A DNA stretch of 64,000 nucleotides from Peptoniphilus_A sp001811425 (lineage in GTDB: Bacteria; Bacillota; Clostridia; Tissierellales; Peptoniphilaceae), in contig NZ_KV804706.1 of assembly GCF_001811425.1 (NCBI RefSeq), positions 62,001 to 126,000 on the forward strand, in the 5' to 3' direction. This document shows, piece by piece, positions 15,608-23,795 of the stretch (position 1 is the first letter of the stretch; every line of letters starts with the position of its first letter). Below the pieces are notes generated by a model that was not told where the DNA came from, searched no databases, and saw nothing but the letters and a program-made list of their open reading frames with translations. Both the position numbers and the translations under genes were made by a program.

Positions 15608-16888
15608 TTAAATAGCTTCTAGTGCTCCTTTGATATCTTCAATAATATCTTGTGCATCTTCGATGCCCACGCTCATTCTTATTAAGTCAGAGCTAATGCC
15701 AGCTTGTCTAAGCTCTTCTTCATTCATTTGTCTGTGAGTTGTGGAGGCAGGATGTAGGACGCAAGTTCTTGAGTCAGCAACATGAGTCACAACTGCTGCA
15801 AGTTTTAGTGAGTCCATAAATTTTGTAGCGGCATCTCTTCCTCCATTTACTCCAAAGGAAATTACTCCACAAGAACCATCTGGTAGATACTTTTGAGCAA
15901 GTTTATGTTGTGAATCCTTTTCTAGGGCAGAAAAACTTACCCAAGAAATTTTATCGTTATTTTCTAAGAATTTTGCAACTGCAAGGGCATTTTCATAATG
16001 TCTTGGCATTCTCAAATGTAAGGTTTCAAGTCCAAGCCCCAAATAAAAGGAATTTTGTGGAGATGGAATACTGCCAAGGTCTCTCATTAGAGTTGTAGTC
16101 ATTTTTGTAATGTAAGCGCCTTTGCCAAAGCTTTCAGTATAAACTACTCCGTGATAAGTTTCATCTGGTTCAGTAAGTCCTGGGAATTTGTCCTTGTGTT
16201 TTGACCAGTCAAAGTTTCCAGAGTCAATTACAGCTCCGCCAACAGAGTTGGCAAATCCATTCATGTATTTTGTTGTTGAGTGAGTTACAATATCAGCTCC
16301 CCATTCAATTGGTCTTAAGAAAATTGGAGTAGGGAAGGTGTTGTCAACTATAAGTGGAACTCCGTGGTCGTGAGCAGCTTTAGCAAAAGTTTCAATATCT
16401 AAAACTTTAAGTGATGGATTGGAAAGAGTTTCTCCAAAGACTACCTTTGTATTTTTTTTAAATTCCTTATTTAAATCTTCAAGTGAAATTGCTGGATCCA
16501 CAAAAGTTGACTCAATTCCAAGGTCCTTCATTGTGTGGGCAATTAAATTGTATGTTCCACCATAAATTGCTGATGATGAAATTACATGGTCGCCTGCTTT
16601 TAAAATATTTAAAAGTGCATAAAAGTTTGCAGCTTGACCAGATGATGTTAAAATTCCTGCAACCCCACCTTCAAGGGCTACAATTTTATTTGCAACGGCA
16701 TCATTTGTTGGGTTTGATAGTCTTGTGTAAAAGTAACCTGATTCTTTTAAGTCAAAAAGATTACCCATTTGTTCAGATGAATCGTATTTAAAAGTTGTTG
16801 ATTGAATAATTGGCAATACTCTTGGTTCACCATTTTTTGGTTCGTAACCAGCTTGTACACATAATGTTCCTAAATTTTTCTTTGTCAT
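15608..16888 (-). CDS. metY: O-acetylhomoserine sulfhydrylase family enzyme
   Basis: This 426-residue PLP enzyme of the Cys/Met metabolism family makes homocysteine from O-acetylhomoserine and sulfide. The PLP lysine is K207 in VTHSTTKYMNG, LIVDNTFPTP holds the conserved Asp, and the long insert (FPGLTEPDETYHGVVY) is characteristic of the MetY branch rather than MetB or MetC. The ATG at 16888 has GGAGG upstream; the ATG at 16900 overlaps that site and is rejected. It is a single-gene unit behind a T-box leader, so expression should rise when methionyl-tRNA is uncharged. Confidence 0.9.
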   Translation of the reverse strand: MTKKNLGTLCVQAGYEPKNGEPRVLPIIQSTTFKYDSSEQMGNLFDLKESGYFYTRLSNPTNDAVANKIVALEGGVAGILTSSGQAANFYALLNILKAGDHVISSSAIYGGTYNLIAHTMKDLGIESTFVDPAISLEDLNKEFKKNTKVVFGETLSNPSLKVLDIETFAKAAHDHGVPLIVDNTFPTPIFLRPIEWGADIVTHSTTKYMNGFANSVGGAVIDSGNFDWSKHKDKFPGLTEPDETYHGVVYTESFGKGAYITKMTTTLMRDLGSIPSPQNSFYLGLGLETLHLRMPRHYENALAVAKFLENNDKISWVSFSALEKDSQHKLAQKYLPDGSCGVISFGVNGGRDAATKFMDSLKLAAVVTHVADSRTCVLHPASTTHRQMNEEELRQAGISSDLIRMSVGIEDAQDIIEDIKGALEAI

Positions 16889-16973
16889 TTTGTCCTCCAT
16901 AAATTATAAATAAATTTGTCGGCAGCTCAAAGGATTAAAAATAAATTCTGATAAGATAAAGCTTTTATAAAAT

Positions 16974-17231
16974 AAAAAAAGCTCCCGTCCCTAAAGGACG
17001 AAAGCTGTGCTTCGTGTTACCACCTTTTTTTATTATTTTATCGCTAAAATAACCTCATAGAGTACCAACATACTCCGAACGCTATAACAGGCGTACCTGT
17101 CGCAGCCTAAACACTTGTCTCGGTGCGATAACTCCAAGGCCATGTTCCAAGGTAATCCTTTTGATTTCTTTCACCAAATGAAATCTCTCTGTGAAAAGTT
17201 TTACAATGTACTCTCCTCTTCAAAGTCTATG
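16974..17231 (-). promoter_or_regulatory. T-box riboswitch, probable Met specifier
   Basis: On the minus strand the T-box core GGTGGTAACACG (17013-17024) is followed by a terminator hairpin built on CGTCC/GGGACG with A/T runs (16974-17006). Upstream lies a long structured stem I region. In the expected specifier loop (AAC-ATG-GCC) the codon AUG falls at 17141-17143. The TGGT of the T-box fits the A73 discriminator of tRNA-Met. The leader lies directly upstream of metY. The T-box itself is certain; the specifier is inferred from position and gene context. Confidence 0.9.
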
Positions 17232-17237
17232 AATGCA

Positions 17238-17266
17238 ATTATAAATAGAGAAATTTTTTTTGTCAA
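17238..17266 (-). promoter_or_regulatory. Consensus promoter of the T-box/metY unit
   Basis: On the minus strand, TTGACA (17261-17266), a 17-base spacer and TATAAT (17238-17243) are a perfect sigma-A consensus. Transcription should start near 17231. Confidence 0.88.
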
Positions 17267-17332
17267 GAAAGATTTTTAGAAATTTTTAATTTTTTAAATA
17301 AATTGGTATCAATACAAATAAAATCCTTGCTA

Positions 17333-17362
17333 TTGACGATACCTTAAGATTTGTAATATAAT
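17333..17362 (+). promoter_or_regulatory. Promoter of the yebC operon
   Basis: TTGACG (17333-17338), an 18-base spacer and TATAAT (17357-17362). It is the only good promoter found ahead of the nine-gene run to 25628. Confidence 0.65.
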
Positions 17363-17406
17363 AAACAATATGCTAAAAATAGCGATTTATATAGAAAGGT
17401 GATTAA

Positions 17407-18132
17407 ATGTCAGGACATTCTAAATGGAATAATATTAAAAATAAAAAAGGTAAGGAAGACGCAAAGAAGGGCAAGATTTTTACTAAACTTGCTAGACAAA
17501 TAACTGTTGCTGCTAAGGAAGGTGGACTTGATCCAGATTACAATCCATCTCTTAAGGTTGCCATTGATAAAGCTAAGGCTGAAAATATGCCTAACGACAA
17601 CATCGATAGGGCAATTGCAAAAGCAGGCGGCGGAGATAATGACGATAACTTTGAAGAAATTGTTTATGAAGGTTATGGCCCAGGTGGAGTTGCTGTTATG
17701 GTAAATTGTTTGACAGACAATAGAAATAGAACTGCTCCAGATGTAAGACATCTATTTGACAAGTACAATGGAAATCTTGGACAACCTGGCTGTGTTTCCT
17801 TTATGTTTGACAAGAAGGGTTCTCTTGGAGTTCTAAAGGAAGGACTTGATGAAGATGAATTTACTCTTACTGCTATTGATGCAGGAGCTGAAGATGTAAT
17901 CGATAGGGGAGAAGCCTTTGAAATTGTAACTGCTCCAGAAGATTATATTGAAGTAAGGAAAGTTTTAGAAGATGCTGGACATTCTTTTATTGAATCTGAA
18001 ATAACTTTCATTCCACAAACTACAACTGAGCTTACTGATGAAGATGATATTAAAAACATGGATAAGTTAATTGACGCCTTGGAAGACAATGACGATGTAA
18101 CTGATGTCTATACTTCTTGGGAGAGAGATTAA
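17407..18132 (+). CDS. yebC: YebC/PmpR (TACO1) family protein
   Basis: This 241-residue protein starts with the family hallmark MSGHSKWNNIKNKKG, followed by KLARQITVAAKEGG and the conserved YEGYGPGGVAVMV block. Members have been described as DNA-binding regulators and, more recently, as factors that relieve ribosome stalling on proline tracts. AAAGGTG lies upstream of the ATG. It is the first gene of the operon; its stop overlaps the deoC start by one base (TAATG). Confidence 0.95.
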   Translation: MSGHSKWNNIKNKKGKEDAKKGKIFTKLARQITVAAKEGGLDPDYNPSLKVAIDKAKAENMPNDNIDRAIAKAGGGDNDDNFEEIVYEGYGPGGVAVMVNCLTDNRNRTAPDVRHLFDKYNGNLGQPGCVSFMFDKKGSLGVLKEGLDEDEFTLTAIDAGAEDVIDRGEAFEIVTAPEDYIEVRKVLEDAGHSFIESEITFIPQTTTELTDEDDIKNMDKLIDALEDNDDVTDVYTSWERD

Positions 18133-18791
18133 TGGAAATTAATAGAATTATAGACCATACACTTTTGAAGCCTGAGGCCACTGAAGAGCAAATTGAAAAA
18201 CTTCTTAAAGAAGCAATAGAATATGATTTCTTTTCAGTTTGTGTAAATCCTGTTTGGGTAAAAAAATGTGCTGAAATGTTAAAGGACACTGGCGTAAAAG
18301 TCTGTACTGTTATTGGTTTTCCTTTAGGGGCAAATACTCTTGAAACTAAAGTTTTTGAAACAAAGAATGCTCTTGATAATGGAGCAGACGAAATTGACAT
18401 GGTCATTAACATTGGCTACATGAAGTCAAAGAAATTCCATGAAGTTGAAAATGAAATTGCTGAACTTGCAAAAATTTGTCATGACGAGGGTGCAATATTG
18501 AAAGTAATTTTAGAAAACTGCCTTTTAACTAAGGATGAAATAAAAAAAGCCTGCCAACTTGCTGATAAAGCTGGAGCTGATTTTGTAAAAACTTCAACTG
18601 GTTTTTCAACTTCTGGAGCTGATGCAGAAGATGTTAAACTCATGAAGGAATCTGTTTCAGATAGAGTTAAAGTAAAGGCAAGTGGTGGAATTAGAGACTA
18701 TAAAAAAGCAATGGAAATGGTAAATAATGGAGCAGACAGACTTGGAGTCTCAGCTGGTCTTGCAATTTATAAGGAGAGCAAATCATTATGA
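18132..18791 (+). CDS. deoC: Deoxyribose-phosphate aldolase
   Basis: Cleaves 2-deoxyribose-5-phosphate to glyceraldehyde-3-phosphate and acetaldehyde, feeding deoxynucleoside carbon to glycolysis. This 219-residue class I aldolase has the Schiff-base lysine K153 in FVKTSTGF, the partner lysine K182 in VKASGGIRD, and D89 in GADEIDMVINIG. The ATG at 18132 is chosen because it overlaps the yebC stop and has GGGAGAGAG upstream; five codons of upstream extension would run into yebC. It overlaps lgt by four bases. Confidence 0.95.
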   Translation: MEINRIIDHTLLKPEATEEQIEKLLKEAIEYDFFSVCVNPVWVKKCAEMLKDTGVKVCTVIGFPLGANTLETKVFETKNALDNGADEIDMVINIGYMKSKKFHEVENEIAELAKICHDEGAILKVILENCLLTKDEIKKACQLADKAGADFVKTSTGFSTSGADAEDVKLMKESVSDRVKVKASGGIRDYKKAMEMVNNGADRLGVSAGLAIYKESKSL

Positions 18792-19546
18792 GAATAAATC
18801 CCGTTGCCTTTACAATTTTTGGAATAGAAGTAAAGTGGTACGGAATTTTAATAGCCCTTGGAGTCTTTTTAGCTATTTTTATCACAGAAAAAATGGCAGA
18901 GAAGAAAAATTATAGTAGGGGTCTTTATAAAGATATTTCCACAGATGTTTCTCTCTTTGCAGTTTTAATTGGAGTTCTTGGTGCAAGGCTTTATTATGTA
19001 ATTTTTGAGTGGGAATATTATAGTCAGCACTTAGACGAAATTCTTGCCATAAGAAATGGTGGACTTGCTATTTATGGCGGCATCATAGCTGGAGGACTAA
19101 CTATTTACTTTTTCTGTAGGCATAAAAAAGTAAATTTTTGGACTCTCCTTGACTGTGTTGCACCAGGTCTTGCCCTTGCACAAGCAATTGGCAGGTGGGG
19201 AAATTATATCAACGGAGAAGCTCACGGTGGCGTAACAAATGTCCCTTGGGCTATTTTAGTTGATGGACAGAGGGTTCATCCAACATTTTTTTACGAATCA
19301 ATTGTAAATTTTTCTATATTTTTGTTTTTGTATTTTTATCTTTCAAAAAAGCAAAAATTTGATGGTCAGCTTATTTCTTTTTACATGATAGTGTATGGAA
19401 TTGCAAGATTTTTCATTGAAGGAATGAGAACTGATTCCCTTTATATTGGTGCTTTTAGGGTATCTCAACTTGTGAGCATTGGCATTATAATTTTTGGGAT
19501 TGCAATTAGACTTATAGCTAAGAGGGAACAAAAGAATATAAAATAA
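18788..19546 (+). CDS. lgt: Prolipoprotein diacylglyceryl transferase
   Basis: This membrane enzyme transfers diacylglycerol from phosphatidylglycerol to the lipobox Cys of prelipoproteins, such as the product of 3701-5194. At 252 residues it has about seven membrane segments, the Lgt signature GRWGNYINGEAHGG, and the RLYYVIFEWEYY and RFFIEGMRTDSL blocks. It starts inside deoC (ATGA overlap), so translation is coupled. A small hairpin lies between lgt and the next gene. Confidence 0.95.
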   Translation: MRINPVAFTIFGIEVKWYGILIALGVFLAIFITEKMAEKKNYSRGLYKDISTDVSLFAVLIGVLGARLYYVIFEWEYYSQHLDEILAIRNGGLAIYGGIIAGGLTIYFFCRHKKVNFWTLLDCVAPGLALAQAIGRWGNYINGEAHGGVTNVPWAILVDGQRVHPTFFYESIVNFSIFLFLYFYLSKKQKFDGQLISFYMIVYGIARFFIEGMRTDSLYIGAFRVSQLVSIGIIIFGIAIRLIAKREQKNIK

Positions 19547-19550
19547 TTGA

Positions 19551-19577
19551 GACTAGGTAACTAGTCTAATTTTTTAG
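19551..19577 (+). terminator. Weak intra-operon hairpin
   Basis: AGACTAG-GTAA-CTAGTCT followed by AATTTTTT. It lies 10 bases before the queH start and probably attenuates rather than ends transcription. Confidence 0.4.
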
Positions 19578-19585
19578 GTGATATT

Positions 19586-20197
19586 TTGAATAAAATTAAT
19601 TACAATTTGGAAATGGAAAAAGTAATAAAAAAAATTAATAAGGAAGATAAGCCTAGCCTTCTTTTGCACTCTTGCTGTGGTCCCTGCTCTTCTGCTGTCT
19701 TGGAGAGAATAAGTGATTATTTTGACATTGATATCTTTTATTACAATCCCAACATCGACAGCGCTCATGAGTTTTACAGAAGGTCTGATGAGCAAATTAA
19801 GCTTGTAGAAGACTTGGGACTTGATGATAAAATTGATGTGAAAGTTATAAAATACAAGCACCAAGAATTTTTATCTTACATCAAGGGCTTTGAAAAATAT
19901 GAAGAGGGCGGAGCCAGATGCTTTAGATGTTATAGGCAAAGACTTGAGGAAACGGCAAAATATGCGGCAGAAAATAATTACGACTATTTTGCAACAACTC
20001 TTTCCATTTCACCCCACAAGGATTCACAAATTTTAAATCGATTAGGTAAATTTCTTTCAGAAAAATATAAGGTTAACTATTTATTTTCAGATTTTAAAAA
20101 GAAAAATGGTTTTAAGAGGTCAGTTGAGCTAACTGATAAATTTAATATGTATAGACAAGATTATTGTGGTTGCGAATTTAGCAGAGGTGAAGATTGA
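19586..20197 (+). CDS. queH: Epoxyqueuosine reductase QueH
   Basis: This protein of about 203 residues from the former DUF208 family reduces epoxyqueuosine to queuosine in tRNA, the non-homologous replacement of cobalamin-dependent QueG. Its cysteines match the QueH Fe-S and metal sites: HSCCGPC at 28-34, GGARCFRCYRQR (C113, C116) and a C-terminal YCGCEFS. The start is TTG with AGGTGA eight bases upstream. It overlaps the next gene by four bases. No other queuosine gene is in the window. Confidence 0.93.
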   Translation: MNKINYNLEMEKVIKKINKEDKPSLLLHSCCGPCSSAVLERISDYFDIDIFYYNPNIDSAHEFYRRSDEQIKLVEDLGLDDKIDVKVIKYKHQEFLSYIKGFEKYEEGGARCFRCYRQRLEETAKYAAENNYDYFATTLSISPHKDSQILNRLGKFLSEKYKVNYLFSDFKKKNGFKRSVELTDKFNMYRQDYCGCEFSRGED

Positions 20198-21369
20198 AAA
20201 ACATAAAAAATATTTTCATTATTTCTGTTATTTTTATTTTGACATTTGGACTTTACATATCCTATACTATGAATTTTGATTTTAGCAATAGTGAAAATAA
20301 AATAGGGGAAGCTAAAAATTTAAAAACTGAAGAAACAAAAAAGGAAGACAAGTCAGAAGTAAAAATCCTTGCCATGGGGGATATGATTTTTCATCAACCT
20401 ATAGTAAAAAATTATAGGAGCAATGATACTTACGACTTCACGCCAATTTTTGCAAATATTTCTGCTGACATCAATGAAGCAGACCTTGCCCTAGCAAACT
20501 TTGAGGGCTCAGTTAATTCAAATAGAAAATTATCAGGATTTCCACTTTTTAATTTTCCTAAGGAAACAATTTATTCTCTAAAAATTGCTGGCTTTGATGC
20601 ACTTTCGACTGCAAACAATCACGCCCTTGACACAGGACTTGATGGCATAGGGGAAACTATCTCCCACATAAGGGAAAGTGGCATGAAAAATTTTGGCACT
20701 CTTACAGAAGATGGCGACAAGGGAATAATTATTGAAAAAAATGGAATAAAAATTGGACTTATTTCCTTTACAGACACTTTAAATGGCATGGATTCCTTGA
20801 TGAGAGGTAAGGAGTATTCTGTTAATACCTTTGCTCAAGATGTGAAGTCTGACATTCAAAATTTAAAGGACAATTCTGACATTGTAATTGTCTATCCACA
20901 TTGGGGAAATGAGTATCAATTAGTGCCAAATGAAAGGCAGATTTTTTTAAAGGAAATGCTGCAAGAATCTGGTGCAGATATTATTTTGGGTTCTCATCCT
21001 CATGTTCTTCAGAGATATGAAGTTGAAGATAAAAATAATAAAAAATATTTTACAATTTATTCCATGGGCAATGCTCTTTCAAACCAAAGAGTTGAATATA
21101 TAAAAAAATCTGGCGTAGATACTGGTGCTTTAATTAAATTAGTCATAGAAAAGGACAATGTAAGCGGCGAAACGAAATTAAAATCCTATGGTGTTTATCC
21201 AACCTATGTCAACAGGTATCATGCTAATGGAAAATTAAATTATGATTTAGTAAAGTTAGAGGACCTAATGCCAGGTGGTAGGCTTGATGATGTAACTACA
21301 AAGGAATTGAAGGCTAAAGCAGATAAAAAATATAAGGAAGCTTTAAAGGTTTTAAAGGGTGAAATATGA
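20194..21369 (+). CDS. CapA-family metallophosphatase-like membrane protein
   Basis: This 391-residue protein has an N-terminal membrane anchor (residues about 5-25) and an extracellular PGA_cap/CapA domain of the calcineurin-like fold. The metal and active-site motifs are present: AMGDMIFHQP, ANFEGS, TANNHALDTG, VYPHWGNEY and GSHPHVLQ. CapA proteins act in poly-gamma-glutamate capsule attachment or release, but no capB or capC is near, so a general surface-polymer phosphatase or hydrolase role is as likely. The TTG start at 20194 overlaps the queH stop, with AGAGGTGA upstream. Confidence 0.85.
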   Translation: MKNIKNIFIISVIFILTFGLYISYTMNFDFSNSENKIGEAKNLKTEETKKEDKSEVKILAMGDMIFHQPIVKNYRSNDTYDFTPIFANISADINEADLALANFEGSVNSNRKLSGFPLFNFPKETIYSLKIAGFDALSTANNHALDTGLDGIGETISHIRESGMKNFGTLTEDGDKGIIIEKNGIKIGLISFTDTLNGMDSLMRGKEYSVNTFAQDVKSDIQNLKDNSDIVIVYPHWGNEYQLVPNERQIFLKEMLQESGADIILGSHPHVLQRYEVEDKNNKKYFTIYSMGNALSNQRVEYIKKSGVDTGALIKLVIEKDNVSGETKLKSYGVYPTYVNRYHANGKLNYDLVKLEDLMPGGRLDDVTTKELKAKADKKYKEALKVLKGEI

Positions 21370-22055
21370 AAAGGGACCAGGTTCCAGGTACAAATTATAT
21401 AATTTTTCAGGATGAAGATGAGTTTAAATACACAAGCGATGCTTTGATCTTGTCTTCCCTTGTCAAAGGTGGCCAAAGAGCTATAGACCTTGGCTGCGGA
21501 AATGGAATTTTATCTCTAAGAATTTGCCCTAGGTTCGGTGAAGTTCACGCAGTAGATAAAAATAAAAATGTCTTGGAAGCTTTTAAAAAATCTATTTTTT
21601 TAAATAAATTAGAAGACAAAATAAATTTATTTGAAGAAGATATTTTTAACTTAAAAAATCATTATGCTACAAATTATTTTGATGCAGTGGTTTTTAATCC
21701 GCCTTATTATGATTATGAAAATATGAAGTTTGAAACAAGCCAAGCCAAGCATTTTTTTGACATAGAAGGTAGCATTAACATAATTAATTATCTTCTCAAA
21801 AATTCTGGAAGTCTTTATATAATTTATCCGACTTACAGACTTGCAGAACTTATTTATAAGATAAATATGATCGGGTTAAAGGTTAAGAATATTATAAATA
21901 TTCATGGTAATACTAATAAAAAATCAAAGACATCAATAATTATTGCTAAAAAGCAGGCAAACTTTGGCAATGATTTTAGAGATTTTTACATAAGAGATGG
22001 TTTAGAATATACAGATGAGATGAAAAGAGTTTATAGAAACGAGGTGATACTGTGA
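21366..22055 (+). CDS. tRNA1(Val) adenine-N6 methyltransferase-like protein
   Basis: This 229-residue class I SAM methyltransferase has AIDLGCGNGILSLRI (SAM motif I) and NPPYYDYENM (motif IV of N6-adenine methyltransferases). It matches the TrmN6/YfiC group that modifies A37 of tRNA-Val, and in Firmicutes this gene commonly precedes rsmI, as here. It overlaps its neighbours by four bases on each side, so it is translationally coupled. The exact tRNA target is inferred from the family. Confidence 0.87.
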   Translation: MKRDQVPGTNYIIFQDEDEFKYTSDALILSSLVKGGQRAIDLGCGNGILSLRICPRFGEVHAVDKNKNVLEAFKKSIFLNKLEDKINLFEEDIFNLKNHYATNYFDAVVFNPPYYDYENMKFETSQAKHFFDIEGSINIINYLLKNSGSLYIIYPTYRLAELIYKINMIGLKVKNIINIHGNTNKKSKTSIIIAKKQANFGNDFRDFYIRDGLEYTDEMKRVYRNEVIL

Positions 22056-22846
22056 TTTATTTTTGCCCAACACCTATAGGGAATTTAGGCGACATAACCC
22101 TAAGGACAATTGAAATTTTAAAGTCAGTTGACATTATTTTTGCTGAGGACACAAGAGTTACAGTAAAACTTTTAAATCACTACGACATAAAGGCAGAACT
22201 TAGAACTTATCATAAGTTTAACGAATCTGAAATGTCTGAAAAAATTATTGAAAACATAAAAGACAAGGACCTTGCCCTAGTAACTGACGCAGGCATGCCT
22301 GGCATATCTGACCCTGGTGCTGTTCTTGTAAAAAAATTAATCGAAGAAGACATTGATTTTAGAGTTTTGCCTGGTGCCAATGCAGCTTTAACAGCTCTGG
22401 TTTTATCTGGGCTTGATACAGAACACTTCCTTTTTTATGGATTTACAGCAAATAAATCATCTGCAAGGAAGAAAGAATTTGAAGCCTTAAAGGACTTAAA
22501 GTTTACTTTAATATTTTACGAGGCTCCTCATAGGATCAAGGACTTTTTAAAGGATGTCTACGAAATTTTTGGCGAGAGAAAAATTTCCATATCAAGAGAA
22601 ATCACTAAGGTTTTTGAGGAGACTATTAGGTCTACTACATCAGGAATACTTGAAAAAGATATAACAGAAAAGGGCGAATTTGTAATTTGCTTAGAGGGAA
22701 AGACTGAAGAAGAGACCTATGACATAAGAGAACTTTTGCAAGAAGAATTAAAAAAAGGAATGAAAAAATCCCAAGCTGTTAAGGAAGTTTCAAGAAAATA
22801 TAATATTCCAAAGAATGATGTTTACAAGGAGAGTTTGGATTTATGA
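22052..22846 (+). CDS. rsmI: 16S rRNA C1402 ribose 2'-O-methyltransferase
   Basis: This 264-residue tetrapyrrole-methylase-fold enzyme methylates the ribose of C1402 in the decoding centre. It shows the family blocks CPTPIGNLGDITLR at the N-terminus, IFAEDTRVT, LVTDAGMPGISDPG, LPGANAALTALVLSG and FYEAPHRI. The GTG start at 22052 has GAGGTGA eight bases upstream and overlaps the previous stop; the end overlaps nurA by four bases. Confidence 0.96.
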   Translation: MIYFCPTPIGNLGDITLRTIEILKSVDIIFAEDTRVTVKLLNHYDIKAELRTYHKFNESEMSEKIIENIKDKDLALVTDAGMPGISDPGAVLVKKLIEEDIDFRVLPGANAALTALVLSGLDTEHFLFYGFTANKSSARKKEFEALKDLKFTLIFYEAPHRIKDFLKDVYEIFGERKISISREITKVFEETIRSTTSGILEKDITEKGEFVICLEGKTEEETYDIRELLQEELKKGMKKSQAVKEVSRKYNIPKNDVYKESLDL

Positions 22847-23787
22847 TAAATTTAAATGAACTTGAAGGACAAATAAAAGATGTAAATGCAAATTTAAGGG
22901 ACAAGTATGACTTTGTATTTAAATTAAATAATGAAGACTTTAGGAATCAAATTAATAGTCAAGTTGGAAAAATTATAAAAATGGAGAAATTTCACAAGGA
23001 AGAAATTTCAAAATACAAGAGGACAGTTGGCGTTGATGGGTCCAACAACAGGTCTGGCGGAGCCTTTCCTCACTTTATAGAAATTTTTCAAGGCCTTGCC
23101 AAATCAACAGATGGAAATGAAGTGTATAAGACCAAGGTCTACACGCCCACATTAAATTCACTCTTTGATGAGCAAAATCTTTCACAAAAACTTTTGGCGA
23201 CTATTGAAATTGAAACTGCATTAGAATACATTGACAAATACGATTTTGATTATTTAATGATGGACGGCGGGTTTATAAGATATAAAATCAACTGCCTTGA
23301 TTTATTTAAAGAGCTTCGTGATAAATGTGAGAGGAAAAATATAATTCTCTTTGGTCTTATAAAGGACATAAAGACAAATGTAATATCAAGAAGTCTTGAG
23401 ATAGACGAAAGTATTTACGATAGAGAAATTTTATTTAATAGGTTAAAAACTGGGGAAGCAATTTTAATTAAAAATGAAATAAATAAAAAATTCATCAAGG
23501 ATGGAATGGGCGAGGGATTTTCATCTGCCTTTATGAGGACTTCAAAGTTTCCAGGAGCTGTTGGAGTTGATATTTTAGATACGCAAGAGAATTACCTTGA
23601 AGAAATTTGCAATTTGATTTACACGCTTACACCCATGTCATCAAGGGGAGTGCCTCTTTGGCTTGACATAGTGGACAAGGATGTAAAAATTACAGATGAT
23701 ATTTTAAAAATGCTTTTAGAAGAATATTTAGACAGAGATGTTTACGAGAGATTTTTTATTTCTGAAAGAGACAAGAGAACTTTATAG
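22843..23787 (+). CDS. nurA: NurA-domain nuclease
   Basis: This 314-residue NurA-family protein belongs to a class of 5'-3' end-resection nucleases that work with the HerA translocase. D65 in TVGVDGSNN and D141 in MMDGGF fit the metal-binding aspartates of the RNase H-like core. GAVGVDI and SRGVPLWLDIVDKDV near the C-terminus complete the domain. It overlaps rsmI by four bases and lies eight bases before herA. The pairing with HerA strongly supports the call, although identity to characterised archaeal NurA appears low. Confidence 0.85.
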   Translation: MINLNELEGQIKDVNANLRDKYDFVFKLNNEDFRNQINSQVGKIIKMEKFHKEEISKYKRTVGVDGSNNRSGGAFPHFIEIFQGLAKSTDGNEVYKTKVYTPTLNSLFDEQNLSQKLLATIEIETALEYIDKYDFDYLMMDGGFIRYKINCLDLFKELRDKCERKNIILFGLIKDIKTNVISRSLEIDESIYDREILFNRLKTGEAILIKNEINKKFIKDGMGEGFSSAFMRTSKFPGAVGVDILDTQENYLEEICNLIYTLTPMSSRGVPLWLDIVDKDVKITDDILKMLLEEYLDRDVYERFFISERDKRTL

Positions 23788-23795
23788 GAGGAAAA

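Noticed and set aside
16483..16791. 102-codon plus-strand ORF opposite metY
   Set aside because: Antisense to strongly conserved MetY sequence; composition is a mirror of the coding strand.
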